Position numbers and translations under genes: made by a program
Notes under the pieces: generated by a model
What the model saw: the letters and a program-made list of their open reading frames with translations, nothing else
Databases searched by the model: none
Told to the model about the DNA's origin: nothing
Source: Pseudomonas sp. BN102
GTDB lineage: Bacteria; Pseudomonadota; Gammaproteobacteria; Pseudomonadales; Pseudomonadaceae
DNA length: 64,000 nt
Assembly: GCF_029871245.1 (NCBI RefSeq)
Contig: NZ_SSON01000077.1
Coordinates: 1 to 64,000 of the forward strand
Direction: 5' to 3'
Part shown: piece by piece, positions 9,479 to 17,192 of the stretch
How the letters are laid out: every line of letters starts with the position of its first letter
Position numbering within the stretch: the stretch's first letter is position 1

Positions 9479-12409
9479 ATGTACAAAGGATTGAAACGGG
9501 CCGCCTGCGCCCTGCTGATCGTCTTCGCGCTCTACAGCCTGCTTGGCTTTCTGATCATCCCGGGGATAGCCCTGCGGGTGGCCAACCAGCAGCTGGCCCA
9601 GTACGCCACAGTGCCCGCGCATCTGGAGCGTATCCAGCTGAACCCCTTCAGCCTGGAGCTGACCCTCTGGGGCCTGCACATTGGCGACGACAAGTCCGAG
9701 CAGGCCGGCTTCGAGCGGCTCTATGCCAACCTGCAGGTGGACAGCCTCTGGTCCGGCGCCCTGCACCTGGCGGACGTCGAGTTGGACAAGTCGACCACCG
9801 AGGTGCTGTTCGCCAAGGACGGCAAGCTCAACCTGACCCAGCTGTTCAAGCTCCCGCCCAGCGAGTCCAAGCCGGAAGAGCCGGCTGGCGAGCCCTTTCC
9901 CCTGCGCATCGATCGCATCGAGCTGATCGAGGGCGGCCTGCACTTCCGGGACCTGCGCCCCAGCGAACCCATCGAGTTCGTCTACGACTCCCTCAACCTG
10001 GAACTGCACAACCTCAGCACCCTGCCCGATGACCATGCCGAGATGTCCCTGGTGGCCACGGGCCCCTACGGCGGGCGCATCGACTGGGAAGGCCAGATCA
10101 GCCTGGTGCCGATCAGCTCCAGCGGCAAACTGAAGCTCACCGACGGCCAATTGAAGGGCATCTGGCCCTACGTCCGGGATGCCGTGCCCCTGGTGCTGGA
10201 GAAAGGTGTGGTGAGCCTGTCCACCGACTACAAGCTGAGCCTGGCCAAGGGCACCCAGCTCAACCTGGACAAGATCTGGATCAAGGTCGCCCCCTTCGCC
10301 ATCAAGGCGCCGGACAAGCGCCCACTGGTCAATCTCGATCTGCTGGAAATCAGCGACAGCTCCCTGGATCTGGTGAAGCAGCAAGTGGTGGTCGGCAAGA
10401 TCCACAGCCAGAACCTGGAAACCTGGGCCGCCCGCGAAGCCGACGGTCAGCTGGACTGGCAGAAGCTCTTCGCCAGCGAGGCCAAACCGGCGGCCAAGGC
10501 CGAAGAGAAGCCCGCCGCCGCGCCGGCCGACGCCAAGGCCGAGCCCGCCAAGCCCTGGGTGGTGCGGCTGCGTGAGGCCCAACTACGTAGCTACAAGGTC
10601 CACCTGGCCGACCGAGTGCCCAAGGAGCCGGTGCAACTGGAGCTGGGCCCGCTGAACCTGGATCTCAAGGACTTCGACAGCCGGGGCGATTCGCCATTCA
10701 ACCTCAGTGTCGACACCGGCCTCGGCAATCAGGGCAAGCTGCAGGCAGTGGGCCAGGTCCAACTCAAGCCCACCACCGCCAAACTGCAGGTGCAGACCCG
10801 CGACATCGACCTGCGTGTGGCCCAGGCCTACCTCAGCCCCTTCGTGCGCCTGGAGCTGCGCAGCGGCCTGCTCGACAGCGACCTCGACGTCGAGCTGAAA
10901 AGCACCGAGCCCCTTGCCCTGGGCGTCACCGGGCGCGCCCTGGTCAATCAGATGCACACCCTGGATACCCTCAAGGAGCGCGACTTCGTCAAATGGCAGC
11001 AGTTGCTGGTGGAAGGCCTCAACTACCAGCACGGCGACAGCCTGAACATCGACAAGGTGAGCCTGAGCCAACCCTATGCGCGCTTCATCATCAACGAAGA
11101 CCTGACGACCAACGCCAGCGACCTGGTGATCAAGCAACCGGCCGATGCCAACGCGCAACCCGCTGCCAATGCCCAATCCGCCGCCAAGCCCGAGCCGGCC
11201 AGCAAGCCGCTGGGCATCCGCATCGGCGGCATCGAGATCAAGGACGGCTCGGCGAATTTCGCCGACTTCAGCCTGACGCCGAACTTCGCCACCGCCATCC
11301 AGCAGCTCAATGGCGAGATCGGCACCCTGGACAACCGCAATCCCAAGCCGGCCAAGGTGGCGGTGAACGGCAAGGTCGACCGTTACGCGCCAGTGACCAT
11401 CAAGGGCAGCCTGAACCCCTTCGACCCCCTGGACAGCCTGGATATCGCCACCAGCTTCAAGCGCGTCGAGCTGACCACCCTGACCCCCTACTCCGGCAAG
11501 TTCGCCGGTTACCGCATCCGCAAGGGCCGACTGAACCTGGACCTGCACTACCAGATCGAGAAGGGCCAACTGAAGGCGGAGAACCACCTGGTGCTGGAGC
11601 AGTTGCAGCTTGGCGAGCAGGTTTCCAGCCCCAATGCCGTGGACCTGCCGGTGCGGCTGGCGGTCGCCCTGCTCAAGGACACCGAGGGCAAGATCGACAT
11701 CCAGCTGCCAGTGGCCGGCAACCTCAACGACCCGCAGTTCAGCGTCGCCCCCATTGTCTGGCAGACCCTGCGCAACCTGGTTTTGCGCGCGGTGCAGGCG
11801 CCCTTCAACTTCGTCGCCGGCCTGGTGGGCGGCAGCAGCGAAGACCTCGGCCAGGTCCCCTTCAAGGCCGGTAGCAGTGACCTGGATGCGGAGGCGCAGA
11901 AGTCCCTGGACACCCTGGCCGAAGCCCTCAAGCAGCGTCCGGCCCTGCGCCTGGAAGTGGAAGGCGCCAGCGCCAAGGCCGCCGACGGCCCACTGCTCGC
12001 CGAGCAGCGCCTGGAGCGCGAATACCAGAGCACCTACTACAAGATCGCCCAGCGCCGGGGCGACAAGGTGCCGGCAGAGGCCAGCCAGATGGAGGTTCCG
12101 GACGACGAGAAAGGGCCTATGCTGGAAGGCATCTACCGCACTCGCCTGAAGCAGCAACCCCCGGCCGATTGGGCCGAGCTGGAGAGCGAACCGCGCGCCG
12201 CCAAGCTACGGGAGGCAGTGTTGGCCTCCTGGGCACAGAGCGACCTGCTGCTGCGCCAGCTGGGCCAGTCCCGCGCTGCCAGCATCAAGGACTACCTGGT
12301 GGAGCGCGGAGGCCTCGCCGACGAACGCATTTTCCTGCTGGACGTCAGCCTGGTCGACCCCAACCAGGCCGGTGAGGTGATCACCCCGCTGCACCTCGAC
12401 AGCGAGTAG
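9479..12409 (+). CDS. DUF748 (AsmA-like) envelope protein with OmpA-like tail
   Basis: 976 aa. A single N-terminal membrane helix (residues ~7-30, ACALLIVFALYSLLGFLIIP) is followed by long repetitive beta-rich DUF748 segments typical of AsmA/TamB-like proteins that span the periplasm. An Ala/Pro/Lys-rich linker lies at ~340-365 and another at ~555-580. From ~795 to the end, FKAGSSDLDAEAQKSL... and SRAASIKDYLVERGGL resemble the two halves of an OmpA-like peptidoglycan-binding fold with an insertion. Upstream, CATAAT at 9440 could be a -10. Its role is probably envelope maintenance or lipid transport, which is inference. Confidence 0.85.
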   Translation: MYKGLKRAACALLIVFALYSLLGFLIIPGIALRVANQQLAQYATVPAHLERIQLNPFSLELTLWGLHIGDDKSEQAGFERLYANLQVDSLWSGALHLADVELDKSTTEVLFAKDGKLNLTQLFKLPPSESKPEEPAGEPFPLRIDRIELIEGGLHFRDLRPSEPIEFVYDSLNLELHNLSTLPDDHAEMSLVATGPYGGRIDWEGQISLVPISSSGKLKLTDGQLKGIWPYVRDAVPLVLEKGVVSLSTDYKLSLAKGTQLNLDKIWIKVAPFAIKAPDKRPLVNLDLLEISDSSLDLVKQQVVVGKIHSQNLETWAAREADGQLDWQKLFASEAKPAAKAEEKPAAAPADAKAEPAKPWVVRLREAQLRSYKVHLADRVPKEPVQLELGPLNLDLKDFDSRGDSPFNLSVDTGLGNQGKLQAVGQVQLKPTTAKLQVQTRDIDLRVAQAYLSPFVRLELRSGLLDSDLDVELKSTEPLALGVTGRALVNQMHTLDTLKERDFVKWQQLLVEGLNYQHGDSLNIDKVSLSQPYARFIINEDLTTNASDLVIKQPADANAQPAANAQSAAKPEPASKPLGIRIGGIEIKDGSANFADFSLTPNFATAIQQLNGEIGTLDNRNPKPAKVAVNGKVDRYAPVTIKGSLNPFDPLDSLDIATSFKRVELTTLTPYSGKFAGYRIRKGRLNLDLHYQIEKGQLKAENHLVLEQLQLGEQVSSPNAVDLPVRLAVALLKDTEGKIDIQLPVAGNLNDPQFSVAPIVWQTLRNLVLRAVQAPFNFVAGLVGGSSEDLGQVPFKAGSSDLDAEAQKSLDTLAEALKQRPALRLEVEGASAKAADGPLLAEQRLEREYQSTYYKIAQRRGDKVPAEASQMEVPDDEKGPMLEGIYRTRLKQQPPADWAELESEPRAAKLREAVLASWAQSDLLLRQLGQSRAASIKDYLVERGGLADERIFLLDVSLVDPNQAGEVITPLHLDSE

Positions 12410-12417
12410 GAGTTCCC

Positions 12418-12708
12418 ATGCGCATGATGCCGTCAGCCCTGCTGGCGCTCGCCCTGGCCACCCCGGCCGGGGCCGACACCATGCGCTGCGGCAGCAAGCT
12501 GGTCAGCCTCGGCGACCGCACCTTCGAAGTCCTGCAGAAATGCGGCGAGCCGGTGCATCGCGACCTGGTCGGCTACACCCTGGGCTCCTACGACCGGCGC
12601 GAGTTCACGGCCGAGGAATGGGTCTACGGCCCCAACAACGGCATGCTCAGCATCCTCACCTTCGAGGGCAACCGCCTGGTGCGCATCGAAACCCGGCGCA
12701 ACCGCTGA
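12418..12708 (+). CDS. DUF2845 small periplasmic protein, copy 1
   Basis: 96 aa with a signal peptide (ALLALALATPAGA). The mature part has the family pattern CGSKLVSLGD, KCGEP, then EEWVYGPNNGM and FEGNRLVRIE. It starts 8 bases after the DUF748 stop, with AGGAG overlapping that stop, so the two are probably co-translated. Function unknown; the small two-cysteine beta fold suggests a periplasmic structural or binding role. Confidence 0.85.
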   Translation: MRMMPSALLALALATPAGADTMRCGSKLVSLGDRTFEVLQKCGEPVHRDLVGYTLGSYDRREFTAEEWVYGPNNGMLSILTFEGNRLVRIETRRNR

Positions 12709-12763
12709 CGCGTCAGGGGCCCCGGGTGTAGGCTGTAGGACCGACCGTCACCCGGATAGCCCC

Positions 12764-13069
12764 GTGAAACTTCGCGTCCTCTTCGGCCTGTCCCTGCTGC
12801 TCGCGCTGGGCACCGCGCAGGCCACTTCGACCCTGCGTTGCAACAGCAACCTGGTCAGCCTCGACGACACCGCCAACGAGGTGCTCGCCAAGTGCGGCGA
12901 ACCGGTCAGCCGAAATGATCTCGGCTACCGGGAGGTGGTCGACCAGTATCACCAACGCAATGAAGTGCTGGTCGAGGAATGGATCTACGGCCCGCGCAAC
13001 GGCATGTACCAGTTCCTCCGTTTCGAAGGCAATCGCCTGCGCAAGATCGAGAGCAAGCGCGGCAACTGA
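12764..13069 (+). CDS. DUF2845 small periplasmic protein, copy 2
   Basis: 101 aa starting at GTG or ATG-like codon GTG (12764). It has a signal peptide (LFGLSLLLALGTAQA) and the same pattern as copy 1: CNSNLVSLDD, KCGEPVSR, EEWIYGPRNGM, FEGNRLRKIE. It is a clear tandem paralogue of copies 1 and 3. Function unknown. Confidence 0.82.
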   Translation: MKLRVLFGLSLLLALGTAQATSTLRCNSNLVSLDDTANEVLAKCGEPVSRNDLGYREVVDQYHQRNEVLVEEWIYGPRNGMYQFLRFEGNRLRKIESKRGN

Positions 13070-13135
13070 CAGCCGCTCGGGCGGAATGCTAGGCTCATTA
13101 CCTTCCACTCGACCTTTGGACAGGATGCCAACCCC

Positions 13136-13336
13136 ATGAAAGCCCTCGCCTGCCTTTTCGCAGCCACCCTCCTCCTGGCCCCCGTGGCTGGCGCCTGCGA
13201 GAGCAATCTGGTCAGCCTGGGAGACCATAGCGTCGAGGTGCTGCACATGTGCGGCGAGCCGGCCTCGCGCAGTTTCATCGGCTACTCGGAAACCAGCAGC
13301 TGCCGGCTGAGCAACGTGGACAGCCAGCGCAACTGA
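13136..13336 (+). CDS. Shortened DUF2845 protein, copy 3
   Basis: 66 aa. A signal peptide (MKALACLFAATLLLAPVAGA) and the first half of the domain (CESNLVSLGDHSVEVLHMCGEP) are intact. The central block with the W-x-YGP and FEGN motifs seen in copies 1 and 2 is missing, and the protein ends in SNVDSQRN. The reading frame is kept, so this is an in-frame loss of roughly 30 codons. It may be a decaying paralogue or a minimal functional form. It ends 10 bases before the rhomboid start. Confidence 0.65.
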   Translation: MKALACLFAATLLLAPVAGACESNLVSLGDHSVEVLHMCGEPASRSFIGYSETSSCRLSNVDSQRN

Positions 13337-13346
13337 GCGGCACGCC

Positions 13347-14801
13347 ATGATCATCCTCCCCGCCGAGCAGCCACTGGACTGGCGGCGGCCGCCAGTCATC
13401 ACCCTGTTGCTGATCCTGCTCAACACTCTGATCTACATCGGTTACCAGAGCGGCGACCAGCAGCGGGCCGAAGAAGCCCAGAGACTCTATCTGGACGGCG
13501 GCCTGCTCAATCGCGAGCGCGCCCAGTTCATCGACCACCTGGTGGAGCGCGAGAAATTCGACGCCGACCAGCGCCGTACCGTCGACGCCATGCGCCGCCA
13601 GGATCTGGCGGCGATCATCCTGCGTGACCTGGAATTCGAGGAACGCCTGCACCGCTCGCCGGCCTACCAGGCCGATTCCGCCTGGCAGCAGGCGCGCCAG
13701 AATACGGAGGCGGCGCGGGACCGGATCAGCAGCCAGCGCTTCGGCTTCATCCCCAACAAGTTCAGTGTCCCGGGGCTGTTCGGCGCCATGTTCCTGCATG
13801 GCAGCTTCGACCACCTGCTGGGCAACATGATCTTCCTGTTCATTTGCGGCTTCGCCCTGGAAGCGGCGCTGGGCCGCTGGGTCTACCTCGGTCTCTATCT
13901 TGCGAGCGGCCTGGCCTCGCACCTGCTCTGGTGGGCCCTTGACCCGGTCTGGGTGGCGGGTATCGGCGCCTCGGGCGCGGTCTCGGGGCTGATGGGCATG
14001 ACCATCGGCGTCTATGGCCTGCGCAAGATCAAGTTCTTCTACTGGCTCGGCCCGCTGATCGGCTACTTCAAGGCGCCAGCCCTGTGGATATTCCCCGCCT
14101 GGCTCGGCAAGGAGCTGTACGGCGTACTGCTGGCCAACGACCACGTGAACTACTACGCCCACCTCGGCGGCCTGGCCTTCGGCTTCCTCGCCACGTGGCT
14201 GCTGCGCTGGACGGGCTTCATCAAAGTGGACGAAGCCTACCTGAACAAGGAGGACCCGGACGCCCCGTTCAAGCGCGAACTGGCCGCCCTCGACCAACTG
14301 ATCGGCCGCTTCGCCCTCGACCTGGCCGCACCCCGTGGGCTGGACCTGCTGCAACGCTATCCCGGCCGGCTGGCCCTGCTGGAGCGACTCTATCCGCTGG
14401 CCAAGAGCCGTCAGGACAAAGCCCTGCTGGGTGCGGTGCTGAAACAGTTGTTCAACCTTGCGGAACAGCCGGCCGCCCTGCCCTTGCTGCAGAAGCTGGC
14501 CGATGACGTGGCCGACCCCCGGCAACGCCTGCTGCAACACCCAGCGGTTCTGTTACACCTGCTGCAACGCCTGCTCAAGGCCGGCGAGAGCAGCCGCGCC
14601 CTGGCGCCCTGGCGCCGCCTCAGCCAGGCGAACCCGGCTCCGGCCCAGTTGCCCGGGCTGACGCTGCAGCTGGCCAAGCTACTGGGCCAGCGCCAGGATC
14701 TACGCGGCGTGGGTGAGCTCAGCCAGTACCTGCGCCGGACCTTCCCCGACGCCGAGCAGACCCGCCAGTTGGCGCTCTACCAGCAGCACCTGGCGCGCTG
14801 A
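13347..14801 (+). CDS. Rhomboid family intramembrane serine protease with long C-terminal helical tail
   Basis: 484 aa. TM1 lies at ~14-32; a ~100-residue charged loop follows; further TM helices run from ~140 to 300. The catalytic pair is visible: S209 in GIGASGAVSG and H272 in NYYAHLGGLAFG, with the H..HLLGNM motif (HGSFDHLLGNM) upstream. Residues ~305-484 form a soluble, alpha-helical, leucine-rich tail that may be TPR/HEAT-like. It probably cleaves membrane protein substrates; none can be named. The large L1 loop and tail are typical of a Pseudomonas subfamily rather than GlpG. Confidence 0.9.
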   Translation: MIILPAEQPLDWRRPPVITLLLILLNTLIYIGYQSGDQQRAEEAQRLYLDGGLLNRERAQFIDHLVEREKFDADQRRTVDAMRRQDLAAIILRDLEFEERLHRSPAYQADSAWQQARQNTEAARDRISSQRFGFIPNKFSVPGLFGAMFLHGSFDHLLGNMIFLFICGFALEAALGRWVYLGLYLASGLASHLLWWALDPVWVAGIGASGAVSGLMGMTIGVYGLRKIKFFYWLGPLIGYFKAPALWIFPAWLGKELYGVLLANDHVNYYAHLGGLAFGFLATWLLRWTGFIKVDEAYLNKEDPDAPFKRELAALDQLIGRFALDLAAPRGLDLLQRYPGRLALLERLYPLAKSRQDKALLGAVLKQLFNLAEQPAALPLLQKLADDVADPRQRLLQHPAVLLHLLQRLLKAGESSRALAPWRRLSQANPAPAQLPGLTLQLAKLLGQRQDLRGVGELSQYLRRTFPDAEQTRQLALYQQHLAR

Positions 14802-14810
14802 AACGAAGAA

Positions 14811-14832
14811 GCCCCGCGATTGCGGGGCCTTT
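14811..14832. terminator. Intrinsic terminator after rhomboid gene
   Basis: Stem GCCCCGC/GCGGGGC with loop GATT followed by CTTTG, nine bases after the stop codon and between two convergent genes. Flanking A-rich bases (GAAGAA) give it weak bidirectional character. Confidence 0.7.
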
Positions 14833-14846
14833 GCCATCGGCCGGCG

Positions 14847-15044
14847 TCAAAGCCGGCTCCTGAAGTCGCGAACTTCCTTCTCCGCCCGATCCTTGCTCCA
14901 GCCATAGCGCTCCTGCAGCTTACCGACCAGGTACTCGCTATGACCTTCGGCCACGTCGATATCGTCATCGGTCAGGTCGCCCCATTTTTCCTTGATGCAA
15001 CCGCTGAGCTGCTTCCATTCGCCTTGGATGATATCGGTATTCAT
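14847..15044 (-). CDS. CsbD family stress protein
   Basis: 65 aa. It shows the CsbD pattern: [25 protein letters not shown] followed by a charged helix ending [13 protein letters not shown]. CsbD-like proteins are small, abundant general-stress proteins of unknown biochemical role. It lies just downstream of the BON-domain gene on the same strand, and the two are probably co-regulated by stress. Confidence 0.92.
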   Translation of the reverse strand: MNTDIIQGEWKQLSGCIKEKWGDLTDDDIDVAEGHSEYLVGKLQERYGWSKDRAEKEVRDFRSRL

Positions 15045-15104
15045 CGGGTGCTCTTCTCGCGGCGGCCGGTCGCCTGGCAGTGGACGAACCGGCCGCTCAG
15101 GGGG

Positions 15105-15464
15105 TTACTCGGCAGATTTCAGGGCATCGGCGGAAACGGCAGTGACACCCTTGATGTTCTTGGCGGTGTCGATGGCAAGCTCACGCTCGGCATCGGTTTT
15201 CACCATGCCGGACAGGGCGACCACGCCTTTTTTGGTCTCCACCTTGATATCCATGCCGTTGAGGTTCTTGTCAGCCAGGAAGCTGGATTTGACCTTGCTG
15301 GTGATCCAGGTATCAGAAACAGCCTCTTCGGCCTTCTGAACGGTGTCGCTGGCTGCCAGCATGGTTTGTCCGCTGGTCTCTGCATAGACGCCGGTAGCGA
15401 ACGGCAGGCTCAGGGCGGCGGCAGTGACAGCGGCAAAGGTCCACTTAGTGAAAGACTGTTTCAT
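15105..15464 (-). CDS. BON-domain periplasmic protein (OsmY-like)
   Basis: 119 aa from the ATG at 15464, which has a good upstream GAGGAG; the frame stays open 10 codons further but the shorter start gives a proper signal peptide (KWTFAAVTAAALSLPFATGVYA). One BON domain covers ~50-115: SDTWITSKVKSSFLADKNLNGMDIKVETKKGVVALSGMV. BON domains bind membranes and are common in osmotic-stress proteins such as OsmY. It pairs with the CsbD gene downstream. Confidence 0.88.
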   Translation of the reverse strand: MKQSFTKWTFAAVTAAALSLPFATGVYAETSGQTMLAASDTVQKAEEAVSDTWITSKVKSSFLADKNLNGMDIKVETKKGVVALSGMVKTDAERELAIDTAKNIKGVTAVSADALKSAE

Positions 15465-15613
15465 GAGGTAGATCTCCTCTTCTCTCCAGAACATCTGCAG
15501 CAGGCTCCTGACTGCAGGGTCAGGCAGAATATCGCAAGGCCTGTGCCAGCTTTTTGCCGAGCAACTAAGGCAATGAAATCAACGACATGAGAGGCAGTCG
15601 ACAAAGCCGCCTG

Positions 15614-15659
15614 CGTGCAGTCTGCAAGTTCGCCCCAGGGCAGGCATGCAGACTGCACG
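15614..15659. repeat. 13-bp perfect inverted repeat
   Basis: CGTGCAGTCTGCA (15614-15626) and TGCAGACTGCACG (15647-15659) are exact inverses separated by 20 bases. The repeat lies 12 bases past the stop of the zinc-ribbon gene on the minus strand. There is no T-tract, so it is not a classical terminator. It may protect the 3' end of the mRNA or bind a protein. Confidence 0.6.
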
Positions 15660-15670
15660 ACGAAACCGGC

Positions 15671-17089
15671 TCAACGACCGACGTCATTCAGCCTGGCGAG
15701 GGTACCCTCGAGAGCGCTGACCTGATCCAGCAATGGCGACGCCGGATAGCGGGTGCGGACAAAGGCCAGCAACTTCTGCGCGGGCTCCAGCTGGCCCAGG
15801 CCTTCGGCGAATCCACGGGCGGCCAGCAGGTAGGCGCGAGGGATGTGGGGATAGTCGGGGAAACGCTGGTGCAGATTGCGCAGCAGGCTCAACCCTTCGC
15901 GCACCTTGTGGCGGTCCAGCAGGGCCGCGGCCACCAGTTCGCAAACCAGCGCGTCGGTGGGCAGGAAGTCTGATTTGAACTGGCGCGCATTGAGCAGTGC
16001 GGTCGCGGCCAGGGCCGGGTTCTGCCGGGCGGCCAGCGGCAGGTAGTGCTCCAGATGTCGCAGGCAGCGCTCGCGGACACCGAGGCCAAAGAGCAACTGG
16101 TGGAAGCGCTCGTTCAGGCGCAGGTCGTCAGGATCGCGCTGCAGTGCGTTGCCGAGAGTTTCCAGCGCGCCATCGCTCTGCCCTTCCTTCAGGCGTACCT
16201 CGGCCTCGGCCAGGGCCCGACGGCTACGCCACTCCGTTTCGGGCAGGCCCTGCTGGGCGCCCTCCTCGGCAACGGCGAAACCCAGGGCACCTTGGTACTG
16301 GAACACGGCGTAGCCCATCATGCTGCACATGACCACGCCGAAGTAACCGAAGAGGAAGGTCGCCACCGGCATCAGCACCACTTTGGGCAGGCCGCTGGAG
16401 AGCATCCAGGCAACGTAACCGGGGGACTGCCAGAGGATGAAGAGAAAGGCGCAGAGAATCAGGTAGCGCCAGCCCATGGCCTTGATCACCTCGCCCACCT
16501 GGTCGGGGCTCAGGGCCGCGCCCAGTTCCTTGCTCAGGGCCAAGCGGATGATGCTGGCAGGCAGCAGCAGGACGATGGCGATGTTTACCAACCAGAAGAT
16601 GACTTCGCTATTGAAGTCGGCCGCCAGCCAGAGCGCGCCCAAGGCGAGCAGGAACACCAGCATCTGCTTGATGAACAGGGAGAAGCCCTCGCCGGCAAAG
16701 GCGCTGACCAGGCTCGGCGCCTCGCGCTGGCCCTCGCTGCAGGCCTCGATCACGCTGTGGAAGTACTTGGTGGCGACGCTTAGCAGGGCGATCCAGAGGA
16801 TCAGCGAGCGCGGCATGAACAGGCCGGCAAGGGCCAGCAGGGCGCTGAAGGCGAGCGGGCTGGACTGCAGGCCGTAGGCGAAGAACTGCGGCAGCCGTTC
16901 CCAGAAGGGTTGCGCGGTGTTGGCGGCGCCGAGGAAGGTCAGCTGGGTGCGGCACAGCGGGCAGTTCGGGCTGTCATCGGGGGCATCGGCGTTTAGCGGG
17001 ATGCAGCAGTCGCCGAAATGGCGCTGGCATGGCACGCAGTGCCAGGTCGCGGGCTGGGCGGGGTGATACTGGCAGAGCGTCTTGTCCAT
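15671..17089 (-). CDS. Zinc-ribbon/B-box-like membrane protein with TPR-like C-terminus
   Basis: 472 aa from the ATG at 17089. The N-terminal ~60 residues are rich in Cys/His with zinc-site spacing (C-x3-H, C-x2-C, CC, C-x2-C). About six hydrophobic segments follow between ~80 and 260 (for example LAFSALLALAGLF, FSLFIKQMLVFLLALGALWLAA, VIFWLVNIAIVLLLPASII). The C-terminal ~170 residues look like helical tetratricopeptide repeats. No enzyme motif is seen and the function is unknown. It ends near the pnp terminator and is transcribed in the same direction as pnp. Confidence 0.8.
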   Translation of the reverse strand: MDKTLCQYHPAQPATWHCVPCQRHFGDCCIPLNADAPDDSPNCPLCRTQLTFLGAANTAQPFWERLPQFFAYGLQSSPLAFSALLALAGLFMPRSLILWIALLSVATKYFHSVIEACSEGQREAPSLVSAFAGEGFSLFIKQMLVFLLALGALWLAADFNSEVIFWLVNIAIVLLLPASIIRLALSKELGAALSPDQVGEVIKAMGWRYLILCAFLFILWQSPGYVAWMLSSGLPKVVLMPVATFLFGYFGVVMCSMMGYAVFQYQGALGFAVAEEGAQQGLPETEWRSRRALAEAEVRLKEGQSDGALETLGNALQRDPDDLRLNERFHQLLFGLGVRERCLRHLEHYLPLAARQNPALAATALLNARQFKSDFLPTDALVCELVAAALLDRHKVREGLSLLRNLHQRFPDYPHIPRAYLLAARGFAEGLGQLEPAQKLLAFVRTRYPASPLLDQVSALEGTLARLNDVGR

Positions 17090-17137
17090 GACTCGGGGTC
17101 CTTGCGCGCGATAGTGGCGGTTCGCCATTTTCCAGGC

Positions 17138-17170
17138 AAAAAAAGAGGGCCCGCAAGGGGCCCTCTCTTC
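17138..17170 (-). terminator. Intrinsic terminator of the pnp transcript
   Basis: Read on the minus strand, GAGAGGGCCCC-TTGC-GGGCCCTC is followed by seven T residues, about 25 bases after the pnp stop codon. A textbook rho-independent terminator. Confidence 0.88.
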
Positions 17171-17192
17171 TATCGCTTGGCAATCGCCGCGA

